The notes beneath the pieces are model-generated. The model was not told the DNA's origin, searched no databases, and saw nothing but the letters and a program-made list of their open reading frames with translations. Positions 50,301 to 62,969 of a stretch of DNA of 64,000 nucleotides are shown here, piece after piece (position 1 is the first letter of the stretch; each line of letters opens with the position of its first letter). The position numbers and the translations under genes are program-made. The DNA is from Monosporascus cannonballus (taxonomy: Eukaryota; Ascomycota; Sordariomycetes; Xylariales). The stretch lies in assembly GCA_004154925.1 (NCBI GenBank), contig QJNS01000015.1:186001-250000 (forward strand), given 5' to 3'.

Positions 50301-53300
50301 AAAATAAATTAATTTCTTAAACAAACAAATAAATTAAATTATTACCATAAGAATTGAATAAATAGACGATATTACGATCGAAACGTAGAACTGTCTGAAT
50401 ATCGAATTACTGAAAAATACATGACTTCAAATTATAAACTGTACTGAAATAAAATGAATATTAAAATCAAAATATCGAATAAATAATTTGAAACTCACAT
50501 AATAACAAATAATAATGTATATATATAAAGTTATTTAATCAGAACAGTATTATGGAAGCTTTTGGGAAATTATTAGTATATGTAAAAAATAATTCCATAT
50601 GCACTTTTACGCAATTTTTATAATTATTCAATATTAAAGTAACGACTTAACTGAATTTCTCAACAAATCATTACAAATTTTAGTTATATAACGGAGATCA
50701 GTAAAGATACTTTGTCGAAATATTAAAAAAAATGTTTACTAAATTTATTCAACTTTTGCAATTTAATATATGAAGACTCGGTTGAATTTTAAATCTATAA
50801 TTATATATAAAAATTATTCTGATATAATTCTCGGAAATATTAGTTGTAACGTTAGATATATTCGGTAATTTTTAAGTAGTTTCATAATGTAATTACTAAC
50901 GTTTTTTATAAAGTTAGAAAAATATCAAAATTAGGAATTCCGAAACTTTAAATAAATAACATATTAACGTACTGAAAGATAAGAATAAAATATAATAGAA
51001 ATGAATTTTAAAAACGGTACCGGTAACTCCGATAATCACGATATTTGTTTTTGGGTCTTTTCTTTTTTTAAAAAGGTTATATCTTAATAATTAGGTAGTT
51101 TGAGAACCGACTTAAAAAAATAGCAAACAAACAAAACAAATTCTATTTGAAGTATTTATTATTAGTCAACGCAAAATTAATTACGGTAAGAAAAATATTT
51201 TTTTCAAGATGTTCTAAATTAATCTAAGTAATAATTATATTACTATCTTAATTACTAATTATTGTTTGACAGTTCTTAAAATTAAGAAATTTAATGGATT
51301 ATTCTTGATATATTACTATGTTGTTCGTTAAAAATAACCAAGTTTCTTAAAAAACCGTTAAATACGATGTGTATTAATAGTGGAAAATAAATACTTAAAA
51401 AATGTTATTTAAGTATGGGAATTTAAAACACTTATTAAAATAAAAATTTTAATATTTGGAAAGATTTGACCGTTTTAAAATACTTATAATAATTTAATTC
51501 CACGTAATAATAAAATCAAGGAATAATAAACATAATTATAAATAAAAGTCTACGTCAATAAATAATTAATATTATTAATAAAAATGAAAATTAAAACTGT
51601 TAAAGTTTCGAAAAGTACAAAATAAAAGCATTTATAAGTAATATATTAAAGATGACAACGTATGGGTTTTTCTTTTTTACTAAAAATAATATTGGGCAAA
51701 ACTAGATGGAAGTTTCTGACACACACTATTTTTTGCAACGAAACAACATGAAAAAACGAATATTTTATTAATTAATTAATATTATTATTCGTTCTAACAA
51801 GGTAATATTTTTATTAGTTATATTATTTATATGATTTTTAAGTTATATTTTATGTTTATGTATTTATATTACAAATTTCTATTTATTCTGCCCTTAGATT
51901 CTATTGTATATATTAATAATATCGGTCTGGTTGATAAATTATTTTAAGTTTAATATATTAAACCAGGCTATAAATACTAAGGATTTCAAGACGTTAACGT
52001 TTAAATTTTTTTTTTAAAAAGTACACTGTACTATTTTATCTTACGTTTCTATAATTTGTGTTCATCCGAAACACAATTTTAGTCGATTAATTCGTATTGC
52101 CGTATATAATTAGCACATAAATGGCGTTTTAACGAAATTTGAAAAATTAGTATCTTCATTATTTGGGACATGTACATTTTAAATAAAAATTCCTTTCAAA
52201 CTAATATACCTATTTTTATGCCGGATTATAAAAATTAAATTAATATATATTTTCCAAACGAGTGGTTTTATTATCTAGTAAAATTAAATATTATTAAATT
52301 AAAAAGAAAAGTTTTATATTTGTAATGCCGATCTAAATTACGCCTAAATAATGACTTATAATATTATCTATCTGAATATTATTATGGAATATAGGGCAAT
52401 AAGTTAAACATTTATATTTCGAATTTAAATGTAGCCTTTTAATATTTACAAATATTTCTTTTTTTAAAAAATCAAAAAAATATAAAGATATTCCCAAGGA
52501 GAAAAATAAGTTGATTTTAATAACATATTTGTATGTATTAGTAAAATGAACATTTTTAAAAAATTATTTTAGTTGAATATATAATAATTAAGTAATTTAC
52601 TTATTTTGCTATATTGTATGGAAACATTTTATGTAAGAAATTTAAAACCCGGCTTTTAATAAACAAAGATAATTAATCGAAAATACGAAAAACACGATTA
52701 GGACGTATCTTCATTTACATAAAAAATTAGGATAAAAACGTATTTAAAAGATTTGAGGTTAATAAACGGTTATCGCGTATTTTCGAAAACTGGCCAGATT
52801 TTGCTTTATTTTTTTAATCAAAATATACGTATATTTCACTAATTCCGAGACCGTGCCGAAATTATAAAATATATTATAATTGTGTAGCCGAATATATAAA
52901 TCGGTTCTTTACTAATAATTAACGAATTTAGGTCAAATTATCAGATGTTAATAAAACATCGTATTAGTAAATAGGAAATATATGTTAAGTGATCGGAAAA
53001 CGATCAAAACGTTATTTTATCCTATTATAACCAAGTGAAAAAAAAATCAAATATCGATTAGTAATTAATATTTGGACATTAAAGGGTAAAAATATATGGA
53101 AAAGGATTAACAATATAAAACATTAATCAAAAATAACAACGAGATTTTCATTTAAAAACATTAAACGATATTTTACGTCGAAATAAAGAGGATTAATATA
53201 TATATATATATATTATATTTATTCTGGCGTTACGTTAATTTTATGTTTTACGATAAAACGGGTCCATTTTTTTATCGCAAGCAAAAGGTTCAAAATAAAG

Positions 53301-54305
53301 CAAGATACTACGTTTATAATTTTACCTTAGCTAATCAGAAAATCCGAGTTTTGTATATATATTAAGGAGTGCCTTTTCGCCATAGGTTTAACCTCACCAT
53401 ATTATTACCACTCACTCTGGTTTTTAATATTTCACTTATTAGGGTTTAATACTATTAATATAGTTAAATTAGTACCTTATTTCGGCAGAACCTTTTGCTA
53501 TCGCAATATAATTTATTTATCTGCCTTAAATAAGAATAAATTTTAAGCTTCTAGAAAATATTTTGTTATTACAGAAGGAAAAGGAGGGAAATTGTCTAGC
53601 AAATGCGCAACGTTTGTATATATATAGCGAAACCACGGTTTAAGGGAGCCGTTTTCTAAATATTTAAATAGTAATCTTTTTAAGGTAATTATCCTTTATT
53701 ACATAAAAAGAAATGAAAAACCAAAAATGCTTTTCCCCAAATCGAAATATAATTAATTAGTAATATATTAAGTATGGTAAATTATTATTGTGATAATCAA
53801 AATAGGTAAGTTACGGCTGAAATAAGGCATTGATGATTTTAAAGTAATAGTGTATATTATTATAATATAATTATCAGGTAAAATTCTTTTTAATCAGAAC
53901 CTTTTCCGTTTTTAATGTTATACTGTTATATTTTAAGTTCATAATGAAAATCGGTTTTGCTAGTTTACATTATATTTTATCACTATTTAAACATTTTCCT
54001 TTTGAAAATATAAAAATTTAAGATACCAAAACTTATCCAAATTTTTTATCCATAGGGTCTTTTCCCGTATCTGGCTTTTTGGAAATATATTTAGGGTTAC
54101 GGAAACCTTATTACTTAATATACGAGCATATACATTTTGGAAACCGGCTATAATAACTGTTGTTATTTTTATAGTAGGATTGTTATTAAAACTGAAAAAA
54201 TATTACTATGCATTTGAAAAGAAAGCTTTACCGGCTTTTATAAATATAGCAATAACGTATAATTAAACGTATATCAAAAGTCTAGCGGTATTAAAATATA
54301 TCTAC
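47331..54305. other. AT-rich block with minor repeats, no gene
   Basis: Repeat K copy 2 lies at 48,041-48,100. A fragment at 53,340-53,400 resembles 18,720-18,780. (TA)n runs occur at about 53,193-53,213. No domain, tRNA or rRNA was recognised in the remainder, and open frames do not exceed about 66 codons. Confidence 0.6.
48041..48100 (+). repeat. 60-bp repeat K, copy 2
   Basis: Core TTCAAGGCATATTTTCCAGG then CTGAGCCAAATATACACAAAA. It is close to the copies at 25,841 and 61,138. Confidence 0.7.
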
Positions 54306-54460
54306 GTTTTAATATAAGTGTAACATAGCTGGAGGCTTGTTGCATGCGATCTTATAAGGTGGATTTGGGTGCCCAAACCCCAATTGGGGGGTTTGGAACA
54401 GTTGAACTTTTGGTCTTGTGGTTAGCGGCGCACCCTCGCTTGTCTCACAATACGTTAAAT
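54306..54460 (+). repeat. GC-rich islet, repeat M copy 1, with tRNA-like A-box
   Basis: About 150 bp of normal composition in AT-rich DNA. It contains a palindrome (CCAAACCCCAATTGGGGGGTTTGG) and then GGTCTTGTGGTTAGCGGC, which resembles the D-arm/A-box of a eukaryotic tRNA. The palindrome and the following AACAG(T/C)TG recur at 57,990-58,040. No full tRNA fold or B-box was found, so a tRNA-derived SINE or LTR end are both possible. Confidence 0.4.
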
Positions 54461-54729
54461 ATGTAAAATTATATTTGTAGTAAATTTAGACAAAAGTGGT
54501 GTGGTAATTTTAAAATATATTTCATAACGGGATACACAATAGCTGAAACTGATTGTATTCCGAATATAACAATATTAAAAAAATAACCTTTTTAAGTTTT
54601 AAAAGTTATAATGGAAGTAAATTACATGGGAAATTATATAATAAAGTTTTTTAAATAACAAATTTAATAATGTAAATTTTTAGAAAACCCAAGTTTTATT
54701 TTCTGCAACATAATAACTATATTCGTCAA

Positions 54730-55000
54730 AGTTCACATTGTACTCGATAGTTATTAGTTTTTTTTAGTGATTAACCGATTACTGCAGTTTTAGTCAAGCT
54801 ATTGACTAATTACAGATTACGTATAGTTAGTCACTAAAAATTAACTAATTACTAAATTTTTAACAAAAATTTAAAAAGGGAAAATTTCCGTATGTTTTTG
54901 TTTTTTAAGCTAACCATATTTTACAAACCGGTATTATTATCTTACTTTTAAGTTTTATTTATATATATATTTACACATACCTTGTTTTAGCTAATTTTGG
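54730..55000 (-). repeat. Dispersed repeat H, copy 2
   Basis: Reverse-complement relative of about 11,970-12,290: a TTAGTCACTAA-rich zone at 54,745-54,860 followed by the inverted TAAAAGTAAGATAATAA block at about 54,935-54,960. Confidence 0.45.
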
Positions 55001-55399
55001 GACTAGCGGTTATTTATGTATAATATTAAGAACTTTCGAACTTTTTAAATCTATGTTAATACTATTTAAGTTTTTGTACAAAATTTGAAGCTTTTTTTAA
55101 CAATACTACCTTGAAATACCTTTTTACATCGTGAATAATCATAACGTTATTATACACTTAAGACATATTTTTATCCTTTATTGTATTATCGGGTAACTAG
55201 TTATAATATTATAGTTTTTTCACTTTTTTCAAACGGCTTATACCTTATATGTTTATTTTGTAAAATTCGGCCTTTTTTCGGGTCTTAATTTAAGGTTGGC
55301 TTTATAAATCCTTTTTTAAACAAGTGATTAATGAATTATAATGTTTAAAGTTTCAGATCTTGGAAATACATGCTGATGCTTTATAAATATATTGGTATA

Positions 55400-57770
55400 A
55401 TATCGTATTCTTATACGTAATTTGTTTAATTATAAGGCTTGAGGTTTTTAATATTTATTTTGTTAATATAAATTTAATAATAATAATATTTATAATAACT
55501 AAATTCTAACATTTCGTTGATATTGATAATAATTATAGCTTTTTAACAAATGTTATATACTTACATTTTTGCTTTGTTATAAAATCTACATCATGATCCT
55601 TTTTTTATATATAAATATTTAATTTTCAGGTCATAATAAATAGGTTGAAACCGTTCTAAAATTTTCTAAATCAGTGTATATCTATATAATTAATATTTAT
55701 ATACGTAATGTATGTAGTACTTTTTGAAATAGAATATATTTATTTCTTGTTTTTTTGGTAAGTAATTATTATATTTCCTAATGGCTTTGCTGTTTTTTTG
55801 AACTTTTCTTATAAATAATCACAAAATCGAAATTCGCCTTCGGTTTTACGTAACCTAATTATCATTTTGCAATTTTTTGGCTATAACAAAACTGATAAAA
55901 ACATAAGTAATCCGTGTAAACCTTAATTTAATTGAAAATACCATTAAAAGATACTTAAAGTTTCAAAATACTTTAATAATAATTATGAATTTTTGATATG
56001 AAATAATTCAAGTTTTGTTTCTGTTAACTTATATAAAGGAAATACTATAAAATATATTTTACTTTAATTATTTCTTTATCTGATTATCTTACGTAATGGG
56101 TAATTCGAAATATCAGTTTTTAATTTGACAAAATATATTAAACCGTACATAATTAATATTAGCTTATTAATAATTGTATTTTTCATTTTTTTTGGAAAAT
56201 TCTTTTGCTATTTATAATATTTATTTGAGTCTTTTCAACATAAGCTTAATTAAGCGTACAGTAATTCTATTATATTTCCTATTAAAGCTTTTATAATAAT
56301 TAACGAATTTCAGAAATATTTATATTTAATTATAAATAAGGCGTATCATTTTATGTTTGTAACAATTTTCAATCTATTTCAATATCCCCTGAGGAAATAA
56401 TATCCTTTAAATGTTTTATTTTCGAGTAATGTAATTAACTTTCTTTCGGTATTAATCAATTATATAACGTTTCATTAAACTGAAAAAACTTTACAGACAT
56501 ATATTATATATTTTTTGGTTCGAAAAAAATATATTATTAAATGAATATTCGACAAAAATATCGAAATATTACCGCAACATATAATTTACCATCCGTTGAA
56601 GTGTATTCAGTACGTACGTAAATTTTATTAGCCTAACCAAATATTTAAATCAACCGCATTTCGTTTTAAATCCAATTCTTTATTCGCATTTATACTTAAT
56701 TCTAATAAAATTATATTTATCTCTAAAATCGTATACCGTAAAATATGAAGTTTTATAAAACCTCGTTCGTATTTTAATAATTAAAAACAGTAATATTTAA
56801 TCTTGAACGGTAATATCGCTTAATTATGAATAATATATTATAAACGGTAACTTTTCTTTTTCTTTTAAGTTAAATACGATCAACATGTTATATTTTACAG
56901 GTAATTGCGAAATTTAAAACCATTTTGTTAAAACTGAGTTTCCAGATATTTATTAAAAACGCGTAATTTACCTTTATTAAAATTATAAATAAAGTAAAAT
57001 GACCTAAATAAACCGTTTTAAAATATGATTTAAGAATTTTATTGGTTATTTTTTAATACTTTTATATCAAGATTTTCAAATATCAGTTTATAATTGTAAT
57101 ATTATGATAATATATTTATTAACGTCTTTTAATTATCGGATTATTATTCGAAGTTTTTATTTACTTACGTAAGTTTTTCTTTAATAATAAAAATAATATA
57201 TAAAAATTTTGAATCTTACTTTCATTATATTTTGTTTTTTAGGTTATAAGATATTTATTGTAGTTCTATGTTTATGTTCGTTATTAATTTCGATTAAATA
57301 TTAAAATATCGTATCTTTGTAACTTTTTCTGAATAAAATTTGAACCATACTGTATTTAATTAATTTTTAAATTAAAACATTATCTTCATGTATTAAAAAC
57401 TTTTCAAACTTTTGAATTAGAATTCCTAAATAAATTAATATCGTAGTATATTTCGTAATATTGTGTTTAAATCAAAACTAGCAGAAGTTTAATTTTATAT
57501 TTAGTTTTTGTATTATTACAACGAAAAAAATAAAATCTCGAAATTTATTACAATAACAATAATTTCATTTATAAATAATGTTTAATATAGTATAATTTCG
57601 GGTTAAAATCTTATGATATGTTAATTTGTTATCTCAATATTCTTTAATTTATATATTTAAATTTATATAATTATTATTTATTATTCTTATTACGTTTAAA
57701 TCTTTTTTCGACATCTTTTTTTAAATCTTTATAAAATCCGTTGTTTCCTAAAATGAATAACCTTTTCCTT
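55400..57770 (-). pseudogene. Ty3/gypsy pol relic (element E)
   Basis: A minus-strand copy of the chromovirus RT-RNase H region. 56,540-56,760 matches the RT of element C around 35,920-36,130 (AAAAATATCGAAATATT, CGCATTTCGTTTTAAA, TATTTATCTCTAAAATCG). 55,790-55,990 matches the RNase H region (TCGAAATTCGCC). The right end, about 57,640-57,770, matches 40,610-40,740 of element B. No LTR, gag or integrase is attached, so it is a fragment, heavily mutated. Confidence 0.7.
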
Positions 57771-57839
57771 AAAAAAATTAAAATTCTCTCTGAAATCGTA
57801 CCTATATATAACGGTTACACTTTATACCATTACGTTACT

Positions 57840-58125
57840 AGGGCCAAAAATCCGTGGAATAATCGTAATTATGGTAATTATTCTGGTACTTATAACTACA
57901 TATATATTACAGCTATTACATTGGACCAAGCCGTGATACGTTGTTTTTCTCCTTAAAGCTTGGCCTCCAAACCTGGGGGGATACCTACTTGACGATAAGG
58001 GATACCCAACCCTTATCGGCGGGGTTTGCAACAGCTGCCTAACCCCTAAGACCTATCCGGTATTGCCCATGTACATTTCGAAAAAACCTTATAAGTAATA
58101 ACCAGTTCGGGAGTCGAACTGAATA
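57840..58125. repeat. GC-rich islet, repeat M copy 2, with hairpins
   Basis: Normal-composition stretch with several perfect short hairpins: GATAAGGG/CCCTTATC (about 57,994-58,018) and CAGTTCG/CGAACTG (about 58,102-58,120). Part of it (57,990-58,040) repeats the islet at 54,350-54,400 in the same orientation. Overlapping frames on both strands (57,741-57,956 and 57,822-58,031) are not convincing genes. It could be an LTR or the structured end of a non-autonomous element. Confidence 0.45.
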
Positions 58126-59280
58126 TTAATAATATTATTTAACGCTTTACAATTATAATATAAAAAATATAGCTCATATCGTTATATTATTACAGTTAAA
58201 AACTATGAAAACAATTTTAATTATTATAATTAATTCAATATTTATAATTATATATGTATTAAATTTATTATGTTGAATTAAATTGTAATATTATATCTTC
58301 ATACATAACGTAATATATTATTATATTTTTAGATTTTACCGATATGTTAAATTCTTAGATTATCGTAATTATTAATTATTATCTTATCTATTATTTTATA
58401 AGGAATTAGTTTATTTGCAAAACAATACCTTATCATATTATATTAGATTTTCCATATTTTTCAATTTAATAAATAAATATTTATTTTAATGATATTTTCT
58501 TTTATGGTCCGTAAGTAATATATGGTTATTAAATATAAAAATACGTAATAACTTTTATATAATATTTTTAATAGATATTAATATATACTTTATACAAATT
58601 AATAATTTTATTAACTATAGAAATTATTTTTAAAGTTTTCCCAATCTTATTTGTTAAGTTAATGCTGTAAAATTATTTAATTATCGAGATTGTTTTATTA
58701 AATCCTAATTCGACATTTTTAATATTATGGTTTCTTAATTTAATTCTTTCCAGTTTAATTAAGAATTTGTTTTAAAATATATACCGATAATACATACATT
58801 AATAAATAAACTGTTTCTAATTATTATTTTGCAAAAGCCGGCCTTTCATTTTTTAAAATCTTAATTATTTATAAAAATAGTAAATATTATTCGGTATTAA
58901 AATATTTTAAATTTGGTATTTTTAAATATATATTCATAAAGTGTATAAAATTTAAAATTTATAATTATAATTTAAAAAGTTTTACTTTAATCTGTTTAAT
59001 TATATAGTAAATATAAAATTTGTAAAGGAATATTTAAGCCGTTTCATATAATTAATAAAAAATATCTGATGATTTAAACGTTATTAATAGAACTGAAATT
59101 ACGTTTTTCATTTTTATGCCAAAATTATTGGTACCTTAATACAAAACCTTTATAAATTAAGTATTTTACCTTAAAAAGATATTATTTTTAAAAGTTAAAT
59201 AGGACATTCATTTTCCGATTTCGGAGTTTACATTTCTCCCGAAATAATTAAAATTAATCATAAATTAACATAAATATTTA
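58126..59280. other. AT-rich block, nothing recognised
   Basis: AT-rich, stop-filled DNA with no recognisable domain or repeat boundary. Confidence 0.6.
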
Positions 59281-59439
59281 TTGAAGAGTAAAGGTTTAAT
59301 ATTTCAATCAAATAAAATCGTAAAAATAAACGGGCTCTAGTATTATATTCGTTTATTTCTAAGCTTCACAACCGTATATACCAACCTTTAGCCTTTTTAA
59401 CAGCCCGCAGCCGTTTCCCTATAGACATAATAACCTTTA

Positions 59440-60445
59440 TTATAAAAGCGTCCGGGATGGCTTTTTACGCTTTATGCAAACATTCGATAAAACGGGTAAT
59501 ATATAGTTTGTTTTTTTGAGTTCCCAAAGGTCCGGAAATATTTTTTTTAGGTTCTTTTTAAGTGCAGCCCATATATGTTTAATTGGGTTAATGTTAGGGC
59601 TATGTGGTGGCCCGTCCGGAAAAACTTTCATAACGTTATTTATTAACCAGTTTAGGGATTTTTCGCAAACGTATATAATAATGTTATCCTGTTGGAAAAG
59701 ACGCCAGAGCTTATAAATCGGTAATAATCTTTCGCTTAAAGCTGTCCGATAACTTTAATTGTTAATCCTTTATTTAAAATTGTCTGGTTTTAAGGTTAGG
59801 TCGCGTTATATAACGATAAATGGCGTACGGCACCCTTTCTTATCCGTCCCGATTCATATCCCACCCCAAATTATAATAGATATATTTGTTTTGATATAAT
59901 TCTTAAGGTTAATGAATTTTTTATTTTATTTTTCGGACGGGAAACGAAATACTTAAGCTGTTAGGTTACTGGAAAAATTTTGACAAAAAAATTCGTCGGA
60001 AAATATAACCTAAAGTCGTTAATTAAAAGGTATATTAAATTTAACGTTACGTATTTGCAATAAATCTTTAAGGTGATTAAATTAATAATATCCAAAGGTA
60101 TATTTAATTTTCGCGTTTTTTTTAAAAAATAGTATTTTTTGGGGGGATTTTTATTTGCGAAAGTTTTGTTTTTTTATAATACGTTTAATAGAACGGCTAT
60201 TAATTTTGAACCCGATTGTTTTCCGAGTATTTTTATACGCAATTTTTCGGTTTTTTTTGTAAAGTAAAATTTTTTTTGAATATCTGGAAAAGCTCGGGCG
60301 ATTTTTTTTTAAATTTCGGATCAAAAGTGCGGCCGTTTTTCCAGTCGTTAATAATGAAAGTAATAAAGGATTTCGAGGTTTTAAATAAGTCCGCTAAACG
60401 ACGTTATGGTATCCCAAGCTTATTTGCGGTAATAATGCAAGCCAT
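59440..60445 (-). pseudogene. Tc1/mariner-type transposase, dead
   Basis: The minus strand starts at the ATG at 60445-60443: MACIITANKLGIP, a stop, then RRLADLFKTSKSFIT..IINDW, the helix-turn-helix end of a Tc1-type transposase. It ends with the DDE catalytic part around 59,690-59,540: QQDN, then PPHSPNINPIKHIWAALKK. In the family the last motif is PDLNPIEHxWAxLK, so Asp became Asn and the catalytic Glu became Lys, both G-to-A changes, with several stops between. About 335 codons long, the usual size. A possible inverted-repeat pair (AAGCTTC(A/C)CA(A/G)CC) lies at 59,361-59,373 and, inverted, 60,511-60,523. The right end runs into a TA repeat at about 60,548, fitting TA target preference. Confidence 0.85.
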
Positions 60446-60564
60446 GATTTGAAGAAGTTATGAATTTTGGAAAGTTGAATATTATCGAGAAGTGGTTTTA
60501 AAAATCGGGTGGCTGGGAAGCTTGCGCCGGATTATTTTGGCCCCTCACTATATATATATATTTA

Positions 60565-62280
60565 CAGTGTAATTACTCTTAAATAATATCGGTTTTGATA
60601 TTATACACTAATTAAAATATTTACGAAATTAACTTATGGTTTTTTATAAGGCTTATTATTATAATAACGATCTATTACTAATGCATTTTTTACGGCGATA
60701 TTCGCTAAAGAACTATAAAAAGTAATCAGTATTTTAATTTAGTTAAATATTTAAACAATACCTATCACACAAAACGTTATTAAGAAGTATACATAAATTA
60801 AATTACGCGTAAAATATGGAAGAAAATGCAGTAAAACGTTAAAGGTTTATTACGGATTATATTATTTAGAATAACTAATTCAATATATCTATTTTTAAAT
60901 AAAATAAATATTAATTATTTCAAATCATTGCTATAGCCTATCGTGATATCAAATATGCAGGAATTATATATTTTATTAAAATATTAAATCGATATTCTTA
61001 TTAAAAACGAATAAACTAATAGACGTTAAAATTAAGAACATAATAAAAATAATATTATTAAGCGATTTTAAAAACATTGTAGGCTTCAAAAAAATATATA
61101 AAAAAAAATAATTATAATAATACCCAACATATTTACGTTTAAGCCATATTTTCGAGGCTAAGCCAAATACACAAAAGAATATTATACGATATAATTAGCA
61201 ACATAAATATTGTAATTATAATAATAAAATGATATGAGATATAAAATTTCGTCATTTTATAACCTTGAATAAGATATATAAATTATTAATATAAAAATAA
61301 AAGTTATATCCTTCGTATTGATCATGAATATTGATAATCTTAAAGGATAAGTATAATATATGTATAGGTTAAACCAATCAAATCCTAATATGTTTAATTA
61401 ATATAATAATTTAAAAATCTGTTATCGAAAATATATTACGAAATTTAATACTGTTTTTAAACAAAACTATTTGCATCAACAAGATTTTATATAATAATTT
61501 TTTTATTTTATTTGGAACGTTTTATTAAACTAATTTCCTTTTATATTATGTTGTTTTAATTTTTATTTGTGTTGAAATTTGGGGAAGTTTAAAAGGTTTT
61601 TGCCGTTAGAAAGAGCCGGGTAAATCAATGCTCGTAATGTTTTAATTCATTCTAAAACCTAAATATTAAAACATTTAAATCTGTTATTATATATTTTTTA
61701 ATTTTGTTGAAACTTTGTTTTTATAGAATTCTTATATTACTTGGCACCAGTTTTTGTAAAAACAAGTTACCCTTCTTTCCGTAAATCAAAGCACAGCTGA
61801 AAATTAAAAACTCCAGGTAACTTTTTGGAAATTCTTTTTAGGTCGATTATAATATCAATGGTTTCCGTTCACCCGATAGCTTTGCAAAATTTGATTATCA
61901 AAAACTAAACCTTTTCGTTAGAAATTTTATTAAATAGAATTACAGGTAATACCTATCTAAACCTTTACGGTATATATTGTTTTAAATATTATAATTCCTT
62001 ATAATATGAAGAAATGTTATAAAAACGATTAAGGCGTAAAATTCGCAACAATTTATAAAACTTTTTAAACGCTTTTAAAGTTTACTTCTAATAATTATCC
62101 GTAAGTTTTATTTTTAAAAAATATCGTATAAAATTTAACGTTCCGATTTCGTTAAATTAATTTACTGATATAAGGTTTATTACACTTCAAATTTATTGAA
62201 AATCAGATATTCGATTTTAAAATAAAGTTTTACAGTATTAAGGTATAATTTATTTTAATAACAAATAGGATGGTAGAGAT
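60565..62280. other. AT-rich block with repeat K copy 3
   Basis: No gene. Repeat K occurs at 61,138-61,200. The stretch 61,740-61,870 is slightly GC-richer but carries no motif that I recognise. Confidence 0.55.
61138..61200 (+). repeat. 60-bp repeat K, copy 3
   Basis: TTTAAGCCATATTTTCGAGG then CTAAGCCAAATACACAAAAG, same orientation as the two other copies. Confidence 0.65.
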
Positions 62281-62297
62281 TCTACGGTTACTGTTAT

Positions 62298-62494
62298 ATT
62301 GACCAGGGTTCCAGCTATAAGTAGCTAGGAAATTCTCCAGACCTTCAGATAGAAAAATGGCAAAGTAATAATTACATTGATTTAATTATATGTACCTTAT
62401 AATTAGTTATTTGTAATAAATGAAAACTTGCTGCCTTAGTTATGTTATTTCGTATAACCATTTCGTTATTTTTTATAAATTTTACGTAATCCTT
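62298..62494 (+). repeat. LTR-like repeat L, copy 2
   Basis: Starts TGTTATATTGACCAGGG and ends CCTTAATA (from CCTAACA). It shares CCAGCTATAAGTAGCTAGGA and much else with 17,059-17,259. It lies about 490 bp before copia-like pol sequence, so it may be that element's 5' LTR, but the space is too short for a full gag. Confidence 0.5.
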
Positions 62495-62969
62495 AATAAG
62501 TGATATTTATTACCCGAATTCAAACCTAAATTTTTTGGTTTCCCGTCGTTTTTTACCCCTCCAAGAAAAGTTATAAAACATAAGTAAAACTTGATATTTG
62601 TAATACGCATAATAATACGTATAGCAGAAAGGTTTCGGATAATGCGATAAATGTGTATTTTTATTATCCAAAATCGCGATTTATTAACATTTAAACGTAA
62701 ATACAAAGCTATCCGATAATTCTTCTTAAAAAGCCTAATTTATTTAGACATCGGACTTAATAATCCTTACGGCATAAAAATTATCTCCATAATATATTAA
62801 GAAATACCCTTATATACCTTGGAAAGGTCCGAAAACCTTTCAGATATCCAATTTACGTTTACTTAGATAAGCGCTAAAATTAATTTTTTTAATAATGATA
62901 ACCAAATTAATTTTTAGTACTAAAAAATATACGTCCCGGATAATTAAATAACCCGGAATAACCGACAAA

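Noticed and set aside
54395..54460. Possible complete tRNA gene
   Set aside because: An A-box-like stretch is present, but no acceptor stem, anticodon stem or B-box could be fitted.
57741..58031. 71- and 69-codon frames on opposite strands
   Set aside because: They straddle the end of the gypsy relic and the hairpin-rich islet, and neither resembles a protein family.
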